Positions 1 to 7,324 of a DNA stretch of 64,000 nt are shown here, in pieces. Positions within the stretch are counted from its first letter, which is position 1; each line of letters begins with the position of its first letter. The notes under the pieces are model-generated. The model saw only the letters and a list, made by a program, of their open reading frames with translations, searched no databases and was not told the DNA's origin. The DNA is from Bacteroidales bacterium. GTDB taxonomy: Bacteria > Bacteroidota > Bacteroidia > Bacteroidales > UBA932. The translations under genes were made by a program, and so were the position numbers. The stretch is from positions 1 through 64,000 of the forward strand of contig JAFZQO010000021.1 in NCBI GenBank assembly GCA_017620335.1, given 5' to 3'.

Positions 1-93
1 AAGTGGCACGGAATGAGCCAGAATGTCCATCTTTGTGACAAATAGTCCGGGTATCGTTCAGCAGGATGCAATAACCGCGTCCAGCGAGCCAGA

Positions 94-630
94 TTACAGG
101 GCGTAGTCCAGCCGCATGACCTTGACCGGACGCTCGTCTCCTCGGTAGAGATGGCTGCACCAGTTGATGGCCCCGGTGTCACGGAAGCCGCATTTCTCCA
201 TGACCCGGCCGGAAGCCGGATTGTCCACGAAGAAGTCGCTCCAAAGAGTCAGAAACCCTCTCTTGTTGAAGCAGTAGTCGATCATGGCCCGCAGGGCTTC
301 GGTGCACAGTCCCTGGTTCCAGTAAGGTTTCGCAATCCAGTAGCCCAGCTCCGCGTCATTCTCGCCGATGCTGATGTTGCTTTCTCCACAAGGGTAGTAG
401 CACATGCATCCGACGGGCTCGCCGGTCTCCTTCAGTTCCAGTGCCCATGTGTGGTCGTTGGCGAAGAACGTCCGGATGACGGACAGGCTGTCTTCAACAG
501 ACGTGTGTGGCGGCCAGCCAGCGCGGGGACCGACATCGGGATCGGAGGCGTATTTGAAGAGCGCCTCCGCATCGGCCTCCGTCCACGGACGGAACAGGAG
601 CCTCTTGGTCTCGATGATTAACCCGGACAT
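94..630 (-). CDS. GNAT family N-acetyltransferase (RimJ/RimL type)
   Basis: This 178-residue protein is a GCN5-related N-acetyltransferase that would move an acetyl group from acetyl-CoA to an amine; the substrate cannot be read from sequence. The N-terminus (IIETKRLLFRPWTEAD, residues 5-20) is the usual opening of the RimJ/RimL branch. The acetyl-CoA loop is at about residues 94-118 (ELGYWIAKPYWNQGLCTEAL). The late DNPAS and EKCGF elements at about 136-149 are also typical. Length is normal for the family. It is the last of a minus-strand group with a second, unrelated GNAT 8 bases upstream, so the two are probably co-transcribed. Confidence 0.9.
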   Translation of the reverse strand: MSGLIIETKRLLFRPWTEADAEALFKYASDPDVGPRAGWPPHTSVEDSLSVIRTFFANDHTWALELKETGEPVGCMCYYPCGESNISIGENDAELGYWIAKPYWNQGLCTEALRAMIDYCFNKRGFLTLWSDFFVDNPASGRVMEKCGFRDTGAINWCSHLYRGDERPVKVMRLDYAL

Positions 631-638
631 GAGTCTGT

Positions 639-1268
639 CTACAGTTTCTTCCTGAGGCTCCAGCTGCCCATCGTCTTCCCCTTGTATTCGAATGCGCGCT
701 CGTCGAAAACTTCGTAGCCTCTCTTGAGGTAGAAGTCCAGGTTCTTCCGCGAGTTGGTGAAGAACACCAGCTGCCTGCCTCCCCGTTCACGTATGTACTG
801 CTCCCAGTATTCAAGGAATCTCGTGCCTACTCCCGTGCCTTGGGCTTCCGGATCGACGGTGAGCGAGCTCGCGTACCAGATGTCCGGTCCGGTCTTCTGG
901 TAGTCGTGGCATGGCTTACCCGCAGCCGCATCCATTTTGAGCCAGTCGTCGATGGCCTTCCGGTCGCCCGCCTTGTATACCCTCAGCCATCCGTGTAGCA
1001 CGTATCGGAAGTCGGAGGGCTTCCTGTATGTGGGCGGATTGAGCTGCGCGACGGCGACCAACTTCCCGTCCTGCCTGGCGACGAGATACTTCGCCGGACC
1101 GAAGTTCGTCTTGTACTCGTGCCAGATGATGGCGAACTGAACCGCATTCCTCTCCATCTTGGCAGGGAACCAGTTCGTGAAATACTCGTAGTCGTCGAAC
1201 GCACGGGTCGCGAGTTCCGCCGCCTGACGGATCTCACTATGTCTCAGTCTGTCGAATTCAAGAGCCAT
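639..1268 (-). CDS. GNAT family N-acetyltransferase
   Basis: A 209-residue acetyltransferase. The acetyl-CoA binding segment is at about residues 136-154 (LTVDPEAQGTGVGTRFLEY) and is followed by the FTNSRKNLDFYLKRGYEV stretch that marks the end of a GNAT fold. I chose the ATG at 1268 because the frame upstream of it is serine/arginine-rich noise antisense to the neighbouring gene, and because this ATG lies 1 base after the stop of the nitroreductase gene, which suggests translational coupling. The acceptor is unknown; members of this branch often act on small amines or toxins. Confidence 0.88.
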   Translation of the reverse strand: MALEFDRLRHSEIRQAAELATRAFDDYEYFTNWFPAKMERNAVQFAIIWHEYKTNFGPAKYLVARQDGKLVAVAQLNPPTYRKPSDFRYVLHGWLRVYKAGDRKAIDDWLKMDAAAGKPCHDYQKTGPDIWYASSLTVDPEAQGTGVGTRFLEYWEQYIRERGGRQLVFFTNSRKNLDFYLKRGYEVFDERAFEYKGKTMGSWSLRKKL

Positions 1269-1269
1269 A

Positions 1270-1944
1270 TCACGCCCATTCGAAATTCTCCTTCCCGGCG
1301 CCGATCTCGAAATGGCATTTGACGATGCCCAGGTCGACGTGTGCATATCCCGCCATGGTGAAGAGCGTCTTCGCTTCCACGACGTTTCCGGGATGGAGGA
1401 TGAACTTGAACTTCTGCTGGTTGACCGCCGTCGGAGCCAGGAGAGCCGCCCTGAGCCCTTCACGGAACCATTCGGGCGGAAGGCCTTCCGACTCATAGAA
1501 GTTGGCGGCCGGTTTCTGGGGGTGCTGGACGCCTGGAATGGTGCCGTATCCCAGGGAGATGACGCAGTGGACGATGTCGCCCTCCCTCAGCGAGTACGTG
1601 CCGGGAATCTTCTTGTAGGTGAGCCCCACCCAGCAGGTGTTCAGTCCCAGCGTCTGCGCCAGGAGGACCAGACGCTCGCCTTGGTATCCGACCGTCTCCT
1701 CGGCCTCGTTTCCCTTGGGCCCGGCCATGACGAAATAGTTCCTGACTCCGGCGAACTGCCCGTATTTCCACATGCCGGAGGAGAAGGCCTTCGGTTCGTC
1801 CAGGACCAGCTGGATGTTCAGGCCGCTCTCCCGGTTGATGTCCTCGACCGCGGCCCTCAGCGTGGCGATCTTGTCCTTCCCGATGGGCTTGTCGGTGTAT
1901 TTGCGCACGGAGTGCCGTGCCTCGATTGCTTCAAGCAGTGTCAT
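1270..1944 (-). CDS. nitroreductase-like flavoprotein
   Basis: A 224-residue member of the FMN-dependent nitroreductase superfamily, which reduces nitro groups, quinones or related electron acceptors with NAD(P)H. The signature opening (LLEAIEARHSVRKYTDKPI, residues 3-21) contains the RHSVRKY motif that binds the FMN phosphate. GYQGERLVLLAQTLGLNTCWVG (about 88-109) is the second conserved block, and LLAPTAVNQQKFKF (about 160) is displaced toward the C-terminus compared with classical members. This order is typical of the nitroreductase_2 (TM1586-like) group. It precedes the GNAT gene with a 1-base gap. Confidence 0.85.
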   Translation of the reverse strand: MTLLEAIEARHSVRKYTDKPIGKDKIATLRAAVEDINRESGLNIQLVLDEPKAFSSGMWKYGQFAGVRNYFVMAGPKGNEAEETVGYQGERLVLLAQTLGLNTCWVGLTYKKIPGTYSLREGDIVHCVISLGYGTIPGVQHPQKPAANFYESEGLPPEWFREGLRAALLAPTAVNQQKFKFILHPGNVVEAKTLFTMAGYAHVDLGIVKCHFEIGAGKENFEWA

Positions 1945-1953
1945 ATCCGGATG

Positions 1954-2577
1954 CTATTTCTCGTTCTTCTTGGTTCGTTTGATCGGTCCCTGGTGGCGGC
2001 CACGGTTGAGCTGGACCCCGTTCCTGTTCAGGACGCGGAACACGCTCGTGCGGCTTTTATATCCGCTGACCTTCCAGATGTCGTCGATGGAGTGACCGGA
2101 GTTGTACATGTTGACGACGGTCTTCTCCTTCTTCAGCCGGACCGACTCCTTCTCCGTCTTCGGCTTCATGTCCCTCCGACGCTGGAGGATGCGGGCCTCG
2201 GACCGTCGGATGGCGGTGGTCTCCGCGGAGATGCGGGCTATAACGTCGAGAACGTCGCCCGACGTCGTGTCGGGGAACAGCGTCCCCTTCGTGTCGATCT
2301 CGTCGTGGATACTGATGAGGCGAATCCCGCACTCCTTGCACAGCCCCAGGAGGACGCCCAGTTCGCGGATGCCGCGAAGGGCGTTGCTGAGCCTGCTGAC
2401 GACGATCACGTCGCCGGACTGGAGCTGCGAGAGCATCTTCCGCCATTCGGGACGGAACCTCTCCTGGATGCCTTCCTCCTCGATGATGGTCCCGCACCCG
2501 AACTTCGTCATCCAGGCGCGGTCCTCGTCGCGGGTGACGAGGTTTCTCGAAAGGAACAGGTAGCCGATATTTGCCAT
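1954..2577 (-). CDS. degenerate serine recombinase (resolvase/invertase family) with C-terminal HTH
   Basis: This 207-residue protein has the layout of a small serine recombinase: a resolvase-like catalytic domain (about 1-125) followed by a Hin-like helix-turn-helix (about 150-190, NMYNSGHSIDDIWKVSGYKSRT). The nucleophile position is present (Ser in YLFLSR). The arginine two residues before it, normally YxRxS, is Phe, and the usual RLDRLGR segment reads RLSNALRG, so catalysis may be weak or lost. I chose the ATG at 2577 over the GTG at 2598 because resolvases start a few residues before the first strand. It sits next to a control region with inverted repeats (2627-2989) on which it might act. 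It could be a recombinase, or a DNA-binding regulator derived from one. Confidence 0.75.
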   Translation of the reverse strand: MANIGYLFLSRNLVTRDEDRAWMTKFGCGTIIEEEGIQERFRPEWRKMLSQLQSGDVIVVSRLSNALRGIRELGVLLGLCKECGIRLISIHDEIDTKGTLFPDTTSGDVLDVIARISAETTAIRRSEARILQRRRDMKPKTEKESVRLKKEKTVVNMYNSGHSIDDIWKVSGYKSRTSVFRVLNRNGVQLNRGRHQGPIKRTKKNEK

Positions 2578-2626
2578 ATTCTCTGCGTTTTCTGCCACTA
2601 ATATACGAACAATTATTCACACTTCA

Positions 2627-2639
2627 AATGGTACTGTGA
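2627..2639 (+). repeat. 13-bp motif AATGGTACTGTGA (copy 1)
   Basis: Differs by one base from AATGGTACTCTGA, found inverted at 2977-2989 and directly at 51964-51976. It lies just upstream of the recombinase gene. Confidence 0.55.
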
Positions 2640-2654
2640 AAGAATCTGGCCGGT

Positions 2655-2676
2655 GTACCGACCTGCTGGTCGGTAC
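2655..2676. repeat. perfect inverted repeat, 9-bp arms with TGCT loop
   Basis: GTACCGACC at 2655-2663 pairs exactly with GGTCGGTAC at 2668-2676. There is no T-tract after it on either strand, so a protein-binding site is more likely than a terminator. It lies 78 bases upstream of the recombinase start. Confidence 0.7.
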
Positions 2677-2810
2677 CGCCCTACAATCGGACCGTATGAG
2701 GGAACTCTCTTGTGTCCATCCCTTGGAAAGAATGCCATCCCGTCCTTTGACTTTAGACAGATAATGAGTATCTTGTATATGGAGCAAATGACTAAGAATC
2801 AATGTATTCC

Positions 2811-2860
2811 GTCATTAAACTTGTTTAAACCGGATTAAACTGGATGAAAGTGCGTGAAAG
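2811..2860 (+). repeat. five tandem 10-bp units ending in AAAC or AAAG
   Basis: The units are GTCATTAAAC, TTGTTTAAAC, CGGATTAAAC, TGGATGAAAG and TGCGTGAAAG, each exactly 10 bases. The ends recur on one face of the helix, as expected for a cooperative DNA-binding protein such as an excisionase or repressor. It is about 160 bases upstream of the first mobilization-module gene. Confidence 0.5.
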
Positions 2861-2976
2861 GCATTGTTGTATGCGACGGGAGGCCGGAAGTGCCTGTCTG
2901 TCGGGAAGGATGGAGAAGTCGGAGAGACGTTCTCCGAGTCTCCTCGTCCAGTGTACGGGAGTGGCCCGATTTGAAA

Positions 2977-2989
2977 TCAGAGTACCATT
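2977..2989 (-). repeat. 13-bp motif AATGGTACTCTGA (copy 2, inverted)
   Basis: Reads TCAGAGTACCATT on the plus strand. It is the reverse complement of the copy at 51964-51976, and of copy 1 with one mismatch. It is 35 bases upstream of the ATG at 3024. Confidence 0.55.
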
Positions 2990-3023
2990 TTTTCAAATAA
3001 AAGTATACTCACTCGAAAAAACT

Positions 3024-3470
3024 ATGAATCACCAACAGATCGACATGTTTCGGACCCTTGGCCCGACGATCCTTCCCCGGCTGATCGATGCGGGCTGCCT
3101 GGACTGCATCGACGATTACGGCGACTACGCCATCCTGACCTACAACCTGGCAAAACCGCTCCCGATCAAGGAGGCGCTCGACGACATGGAGGACAACATG
3201 GACCTGAACGTACTCTACCATGTCGAGACCTTCAGTGCCACCAAGCGCGGCGAGCACTGCTGCGCCTACTCGGTGCCGACGTCCGGACGGATGTACAAGC
3301 TCAATGCGCAGGCCGGCTCCGACAAGATGCTGGACACGGTCTACGTCTATATCTTCGATTCCCTCGAAGTCATGCTGGAATCGCTGAAGTCGGACCTCGC
3401 GCAGCACCTGCGCCGGGGAATCGTCATCAGCAAGATGGACATGTCCCGGCTTGTCGCCGATTTCATGTAG
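3024..3470 (+). CDS. hypothetical protein, mobilization-module leader
   Basis: A 148-residue soluble protein that I do not recognise. It is acidic in the middle (EALDDMEDNMDLN, about 54-66) and ends in a long helical segment (SLEVMLESLKSDLAQHLRRGIVIS). There is no signal peptide or membrane segment. I preferred the ATG at 3024 to an upstream in-frame start at 2844 because the extra 60 residues are cysteine/arginine-rich and would cover the control elements. It begins a plus-strand run of small genes leading to the relaxase, so an accessory role in mobilization is plausible from context only. Confidence 0.7.
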   Translation: MNHQQIDMFRTLGPTILPRLIDAGCLDCIDDYGDYAILTYNLAKPLPIKEALDDMEDNMDLNVLYHVETFSATKRGEHCCAYSVPTSGRMYKLNAQAGSDKMLDTVYVYIFDSLEVMLESLKSDLAQHLRRGIVISKMDMSRLVADFM

Positions 3471-3479
3471 TGCCGGGCC

Positions 3480-3830
3480 ATGGACGAGAAGTTATACAGG
3501 CAGATGGTGGACGTGATCCGGAAGTACTCCTTCCAGATCGTGGTGGCGGATGCCGACTGCTACCGGGAGTTCACGAGCGTGAGTGGGGAGGCGGGGGATA
3601 CCCTGCTGGTGCGTTGTCTGGCACTCCAGGCGAGCTATCCCTATGGCAACTATCCCCGGGGGCACAGGTGGTTCATCCCCATCTGCGACCTGCACCGGGC
3701 GATCCGGGAACGCTCCGAATCCGATATCGATTTCATGTGGCGGGCCAAAAGGTGCGGGCTCAACCGCTACGATGTCGAGAGGGTCGTCGCGGCAGCCTCC
3801 CACGATATCATCCACCTCCATATGTATTAA
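3480..3830 (+). CDS. hypothetical protein
   Basis: A 116-residue protein starting 9 bases after the previous stop. It contains several Cys and His residues (ADADCYREF, PICDLHRAI, AKRCGLNRYD, SHDIIHLHMY) but no complete zinc-finger spacing. The central part (YPYGNYPRGHRWFIPICDLHRAI, about 53-75) is Tyr/Pro-rich. There is no membrane segment. Its tight spacing places it in the same transcript as its neighbours. Function unknown. Confidence 0.65.
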   Translation: MDEKLYRQMVDVIRKYSFQIVVADADCYREFTSVSGEAGDTLLVRCLALQASYPYGNYPRGHRWFIPICDLHRAIRERSESDIDFMWRAKRCGLNRYDVERVVAAASHDIIHLHMY

Positions 3831-3868
3831 CCGTCGTCTGCCACGGCCGACAACAACAAACCGAAGCC

Positions 3869-4492
3869 ATGACCATACTCTTCAGAACCATCCAACTGGC
3901 CGTCCCGGCCGTCCTGCTTGCCGCTCCGTTCCTTTTCTACAGGCGGAAGGGTACGCGGATGCTTGCCTTCTATATCTCGATGGCAATCGAGCCGAAGAGC
4001 CGGAAGACCTACATGCTGGTGCTTGCCATCAGCGTGCTCGTATACAACTACACCTTCTTCTCGCTCGACGGGGCCAGCCTGTGGCTGGTTCCGGGCGTGC
4101 TGCTCGGATTCGTGCTGCTCCGGTACCGGTTCACGGATGCCATGCTGCACTGGCTCGGCGAGGACCGGGTGATCCAGGGCATCGCCTTCGGAGGCGTGCT
4201 CCTGTCGCTTGTCGTCCCTCAGCTCCAATCGCTGAGCGTGTCGATGGCGATGGTCCTCACCGCGGCCATGTTCTATCCTTCCCGGGAGATCATCCGTCAT
4301 GCGGAGTTCCCCAGGTCATACCTTGAAATCCATCTGTCCAACGACGATATCGTCAACCTTTACTATTCAACCCGCCGTGCCGGATCCAGGCGGCATCGCC
4401 CGACCGATGAAGGCCGGGATCAGCGCGGTCAAACCAACAACCAAATCGACAAGCAAGATGAAAAGAACCAAGCAGACCAGACCGGCGCCTGA
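3869..4492 (+). CDS. multi-pass membrane protein of the mobilization module
   Basis: A 207-residue inner-membrane protein. The N-terminal segment (LAVPAVLLAAPFLFY, about 9-23) is a first transmembrane helix. Further hydrophobic stretches lie at about 47-61, 68-81 and 101-136 (IAFGGVLLSLVV and SMAMVLTAAMFY). The last 40 residues are very hydrophilic (RRAGSRRHRPTDEGRDQRGQ). The 340-residue frame that starts at 3470 is rejected upstream of this ATG because it overlaps the preceding gene and is not protein-like. The stop overlaps the next gene by 35 bases. I do not recognise the family. Confidence 0.65.
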   Translation: MTILFRTIQLAVPAVLLAAPFLFYRRKGTRMLAFYISMAIEPKSRKTYMLVLAISVLVYNYTFFSLDGASLWLVPGVLLGFVLLRYRFTDAMLHWLGEDRVIQGIAFGGVLLSLVVPQLQSLSVSMAMVLTAAMFYPSREIIRHAEFPRSYLEIHLSNDDIVNLYYSTRRAGSRRHRPTDEGRDQRGQTNNQIDKQDEKNQADQTGA

Positions 4493-4817
4493 GTGCCCGG
4501 ACTATACCCACGTCCTGCCGAAGAAACTGGCAGACACCCTTCACCAGAAGGCCGACGAACGGTACAGCAAGTTCGAGGCCTTCCGGTACCTGATGCAGAA
4601 GCAGGCCGTACAGGATCCGGACGGGTCCGGAAACCACACCGCCCCGTTCGAGGTGACCATCACAGAGCTCTCCGTCGACTGGGGCTGGCACCGTCATACG
4701 GTGACGGCCTTCCTGCAGAAGCTCGCACGCATGGGATACCTCTCCGTGGAGAAGACCACCACGAGCTTCCGTCTCCGTCTCCCGGAGCTCTTCGTGAAAG
4801 GCCGCGAGAACGCGTAG
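4458..4817 (+). CDS. small helix-turn-helix protein upstream of the relaxase
   Basis: A 119-residue protein. Its C-terminal half (FEVTITELSVDWGWHRHTVTAFLQKLARMGYLSVEKTTTSFRL) reads like a winged helix: a helix-turn-helix with WGWHRHTVTAFLQKL as recognition helix, then a wing. The N-terminus is basic (MKRTKQTRPAPE). The ATG at 4458 lies inside the end of the membrane-protein gene, pointing to translational coupling; an alternative ATG is at 4407. Just upstream of an oriT-like region and a MobV relaxase, it is a good candidate for an oriT-binding accessory factor or the module's repressor. Confidence 0.65.
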   Translation: MKRTKQTRPAPECPDYTHVLPKKLADTLHQKADERYSKFEAFRYLMQKQAVQDPDGSGNHTAPFEVTITELSVDWGWHRHTVTAFLQKLARMGYLSVEKTTTSFRLRLPELFVKGRENA

Positions 4818-4867
4818 GACCTTCCCAGCTTGCCGGTGGTCCAGCCGGGGCGTTTAAGTCCGGATAC

Positions 4868-5009
4868 GGGCCGGAAACGGCCCTTTCCGGGCGACTCCGG
4901 AATCTCTCCCGGAGATTCGGAAAACGATAGGCTTTTTGGCAGCGGGCTTGCCCGTTCTGCCACGAACAAAGGGAGGGGGTAACTCAATACCCACTTGACC
5001 CGAGGTCAA
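4868..5009. other. putative origin of transfer: cluster of inverted repeats upstream of the relaxase
   Basis: The 267-base gap before the relaxase gene holds four dyads. CCGGAAA 4871-4877 pairs with TTTCCGG 4884-4890. AATCTC 4901-4906 pairs with GAGATT 4912-4917. GGCAGCGGGC 4938-4947 pairs with GCCCG-TT-CTGCC 4950-4961 (2-base bulge). TTGACC 4995-5000 pairs with GGTCAA 5004-5009 around CGA. They are followed by a purine-rich run at 5040-5065. A dyad-rich intergenic region immediately 5' of a MobV gene is the usual place for oriT and nic. The exact nick cannot be placed from sequence. Confidence 0.6.
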
Positions 5010-5084
5010 ATGGTGGAGTGCCGACAACGCAGCAAGCTGGGCACGGGAAGAAAAGGGAAGGGAAATACCCTAGAGCGAAGCGAT

Positions 5085-6548
5085 ATGGGAGCACAGAAAC
5101 AGGTGGTGCACTTCCAGGCGAAGAAAGGCTTCTCGAAGGCGCAGAGCAACGAGCAGCAGCGGAAGTGGACCGAGAAGGCCTGGAAGAAGGCCAACGAGAA
5201 CGGACGTATAGACCGGACCCGGACCAGACTGAATTTCGAGGTCGTCCGGGGAGGGAGGGTGCAGGCCGTCGACCAGAGCAAGTCCATCCCCGAGCTGTTC
5301 CAGGAGAACATCCTTGCGCGGGGTATCAAGGATCCGAACGCGAAGAGTCCGCACGACCCGAAATACCGGACCGTCGCGGACTTCATCATCAGCGGTTCGC
5401 ACGACACCCTCTGCCGGATGGCCTTTGGCAGCCAGGAGGTCGACTACGGGAAAGATGCCGACAACGGGGGAGTCGAGAGACACCCCGAGATCGAGCAGTG
5501 GGCGAAGGATATGTACGACGTCCTTGCCGACAGGTTCGGGGAGGAGAACATCCTGTCCTTCATCGTCCATCTGGACGAGCGGAGCCCGCACATCCATGCC
5601 GACGTCATCCCGGTCAAGGATGGCAGGATCTCGTTCAAGGAGGTCTTCTGCGGGAGCGACAAGTACGAATACGCCGAGCGGACGCGGGCACTCCACGACG
5701 CTTTCGCGGAGGTCAACGGCAAATGGGGGCTCGAGCGCGGGGACAGCGTCAACGAGACCCACCGGAAGCACCAGAGCACCGAGGACTACCGCCGGGAACT
5801 GTCCAGCGAATGCAGTACGCTCGAGAGGGAGCTGGAGAGCAAGGCTGCCAGGCTGGCGAACCTGAAGAGCCAGATCCACATCGCCGAGATCCGGAAGAAG
5901 TCCCTGACCACGATGGTCTCCAACCTGGAGTCAGCAAGGGAGCGGATTGAGGAGGAGATCGACGGCATCAGGACATCCCTGTCCGACGACGGAATGGCAA
6001 CCGCCCAGCGGCGGGCCCTCCAGAAAAAGGAGGTCTCACTCCAGAAGAAGCTGGAAGAAATCCTCTGGAAACTCGCCGACAAGCGCGGCAAGCTGGATGC
6101 GGCCGAGAAGAAACTCACCGACCTGAAGGAAGAGCTTTCGCACTCGGAAGAGCGGCGTGAGGAACTGGAGCAGGAGATCAGATCTGCCAGCACCAAGGTG
6201 TCTGAACTCACCATGAACAAGGTGGGGACAGAGGCGCTTTGGACCGTGCTCAGCGACTTCCAGCAGCTTAAACTTTCGCTGCCTCCGGATACCTTCGACG
6301 GCTTCGACGACACGCTCCTGCAGGACATGAGCAAGCGTGGCATGAAGATTATCACCTGCGCGGCACTCCTTTCCATGGGGATGGTCGACCAGGCGACGAA
6401 CTTTGCCGAGAACTGCGGCGGAGGCGGCGGGCACAGCTCCGGGGAGTGGGGCAGGGATCCGCAGGAGGATGACCGGCACTGGCTGCGCCGCTGCCTGGAG
6501 CTCTCCCGTCAGATGCTTGCCCCGGCTGGCCGGAAGATCAGGCGGTAA
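5085..6548 (+). CDS. MobV-type relaxase (Pre/Mob family)
   Basis: A 487-residue relaxase that would nick oriT and carry the transferred strand through the mating channel. The metal-binding signature HLDERSPHIH is at residues 162-171 and matches the HxDExxPHxH motif of Pre/Mob enzymes. The N-terminal motif (RTRLNFEVV, about 46-54) provides the DNA-binding Asn. Residues about 245-400 form a long coiled coil, as is usual for the family. The C-terminus holds a Gly-rich GGGGGHSSGEWG patch. The ATG at 5085 is preferred to 4995 because the extra 30 residues would run through the dyad-rich region. It has no coupling protein beside it; the only T4CP in the window is at 60.8-63.0 kb. Confidence 0.88.
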   Translation: MGAQKQVVHFQAKKGFSKAQSNEQQRKWTEKAWKKANENGRIDRTRTRLNFEVVRGGRVQAVDQSKSIPELFQENILARGIKDPNAKSPHDPKYRTVADFIISGSHDTLCRMAFGSQEVDYGKDADNGGVERHPEIEQWAKDMYDVLADRFGEENILSFIVHLDERSPHIHADVIPVKDGRISFKEVFCGSDKYEYAERTRALHDAFAEVNGKWGLERGDSVNETHRKHQSTEDYRRELSSECSTLERELESKAARLANLKSQIHIAEIRKKSLTTMVSNLESARERIEEEIDGIRTSLSDDGMATAQRRALQKKEVSLQKKLEEILWKLADKRGKLDAAEKKLTDLKEELSHSEERREELEQEIRSASTKVSELTMNKVGTEALWTVLSDFQQLKLSLPPDTFDGFDDTLLQDMSKRGMKIITCAALLSMGMVDQATNFAENCGGGGGHSSGEWGRDPQEDDRHWLRRCLELSRQMLAPAGRKIRR

Positions 6549-6583
6549 CTTGCCACAATCATTATCAGCAAACCGTAACAATT

Positions 6584-7297
6584 ATGACAACGATGAAACG
6601 AATAGCAATTCTTATCAGCATCCTCTGCCTCGGGACGGTTCCGCTCCGGGCGCAGGATACGACCCGGGTCCAGACTACGGACGCGGATATCCGTCAGTGC
6701 ATCAAAGGCGATTGCGGATGCCACAACGGTCCGGTCAACAACTACAGCGGACTGAACTCTCTTCGGGCCCGGCTTGCCAATCCTTCCTGGAACGGTAAGT
6801 TCGGACCGATCAACACCGGTCTGAAGTTCGAGGATGGCAGGATTAAGCCCCTCGTCAGCCGGGAAAAGAAAACGGAATCTGAGGAATCCGAGACCGTCTC
6901 TGCCATCCCTACAGTGGCCGATACGAGCGACGATTCCCCTTATCTGACAGAAATCGCTAGGGGAGAAATGCCAGTAGGTGCACCTGTCTATGTCTTCTTT
7001 TCATTGGCTGGGACGAGGTTCACCGACCCGTCTCAGACGGTCAATGTGAATGCCGCGGCTGAACTGGCCCTAGCCCAGAATCTTCGGGTTAAGATCATCG
7101 GGGCGGCCGACTCGGCCACGGGCTCGGTTGTAAAGAACGCCGAGCTGTCGATTGCACGGGCGGAGTATGTCATGAACCTGTTCAAGGAGAGGGGAGTGGA
7201 TGAAGGATTGATTGAGATCCGGTCCGAGGGAGGAACGGACAGGCTCAGTCCGTCATCTGCGAACCGGAACTGCCGGATAGAGCTCTACGTAAGATAA
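6584..7297 (+). CDS. exported protein with OmpA-like C-terminal domain
   Basis: A 237-residue protein with a clear signal peptide (RIAILISILCLGTVPLRAQ, cleavage after about residue 24). A cysteine-containing segment (CIKGDCGCHNG) follows, then an OmpA-like peptidoglycan-binding region at about 145-237: NLRVKIIGAADSATGS, then NAELSIARAEYVMNLFKERGV, then NRNCRIELYVR. This order (strand, helix with a conserved RA, final NRRIEL-like strand) is the OmpA_C pattern. It starts 35 bases after the relaxase stop. A cell-wall anchoring role during mating is possible; otherwise it is a general envelope protein. Confidence 0.8.
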   Translation: MTTMKRIAILISILCLGTVPLRAQDTTRVQTTDADIRQCIKGDCGCHNGPVNNYSGLNSLRARLANPSWNGKFGPINTGLKFEDGRIKPLVSREKKTESEESETVSAIPTVADTSDDSPYLTEIARGEMPVGAPVYVFFSLAGTRFTDPSQTVNVNAAAELALAQNLRVKIIGAADSATGSVVKNAELSIARAEYVMNLFKERGVDEGLIEIRSEGGTDRLSPSSANRNCRIELYVR

Positions 7298-7324
7298 ATC
7301 TTGAACCATTTATATCATATCATT

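Larger units (their letters stand above)
2599..3023. promoter_or_regulatory. gene-free divergent control region between recombinase and mobilization module
   Basis: These 425 bases lie between divergently transcribed genes and hold no convincing reading frame. They contain, in order, a 13-bp motif at 2627-2639, a perfect 9-bp-stem hairpin at 2655-2676, a GTTTAAAC palindrome at 2823-2830 within a 10-bp periodic repeat (2811-2860), and a second, inverted copy of the 13-bp motif at 2977-2989. The density of symmetric elements fits an operator, recombination site or element end. Confidence 0.6.

Noticed and set aside
639..1496. N-terminal extension of the second GNAT to 285 codons
   Set aside because: The extra residues are Ser/Arg-rich noise inside the nitroreductase gene.
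1312..2601. 429-codon plus-strand frame
   Set aside because: Covers the nitroreductase and recombinase genes on the other strand; both of these have clear motifs.
2655..2676. Transcription terminator
   Set aside because: Perfect hairpin but no T-tract on either strand, and it lies between divergent genes.
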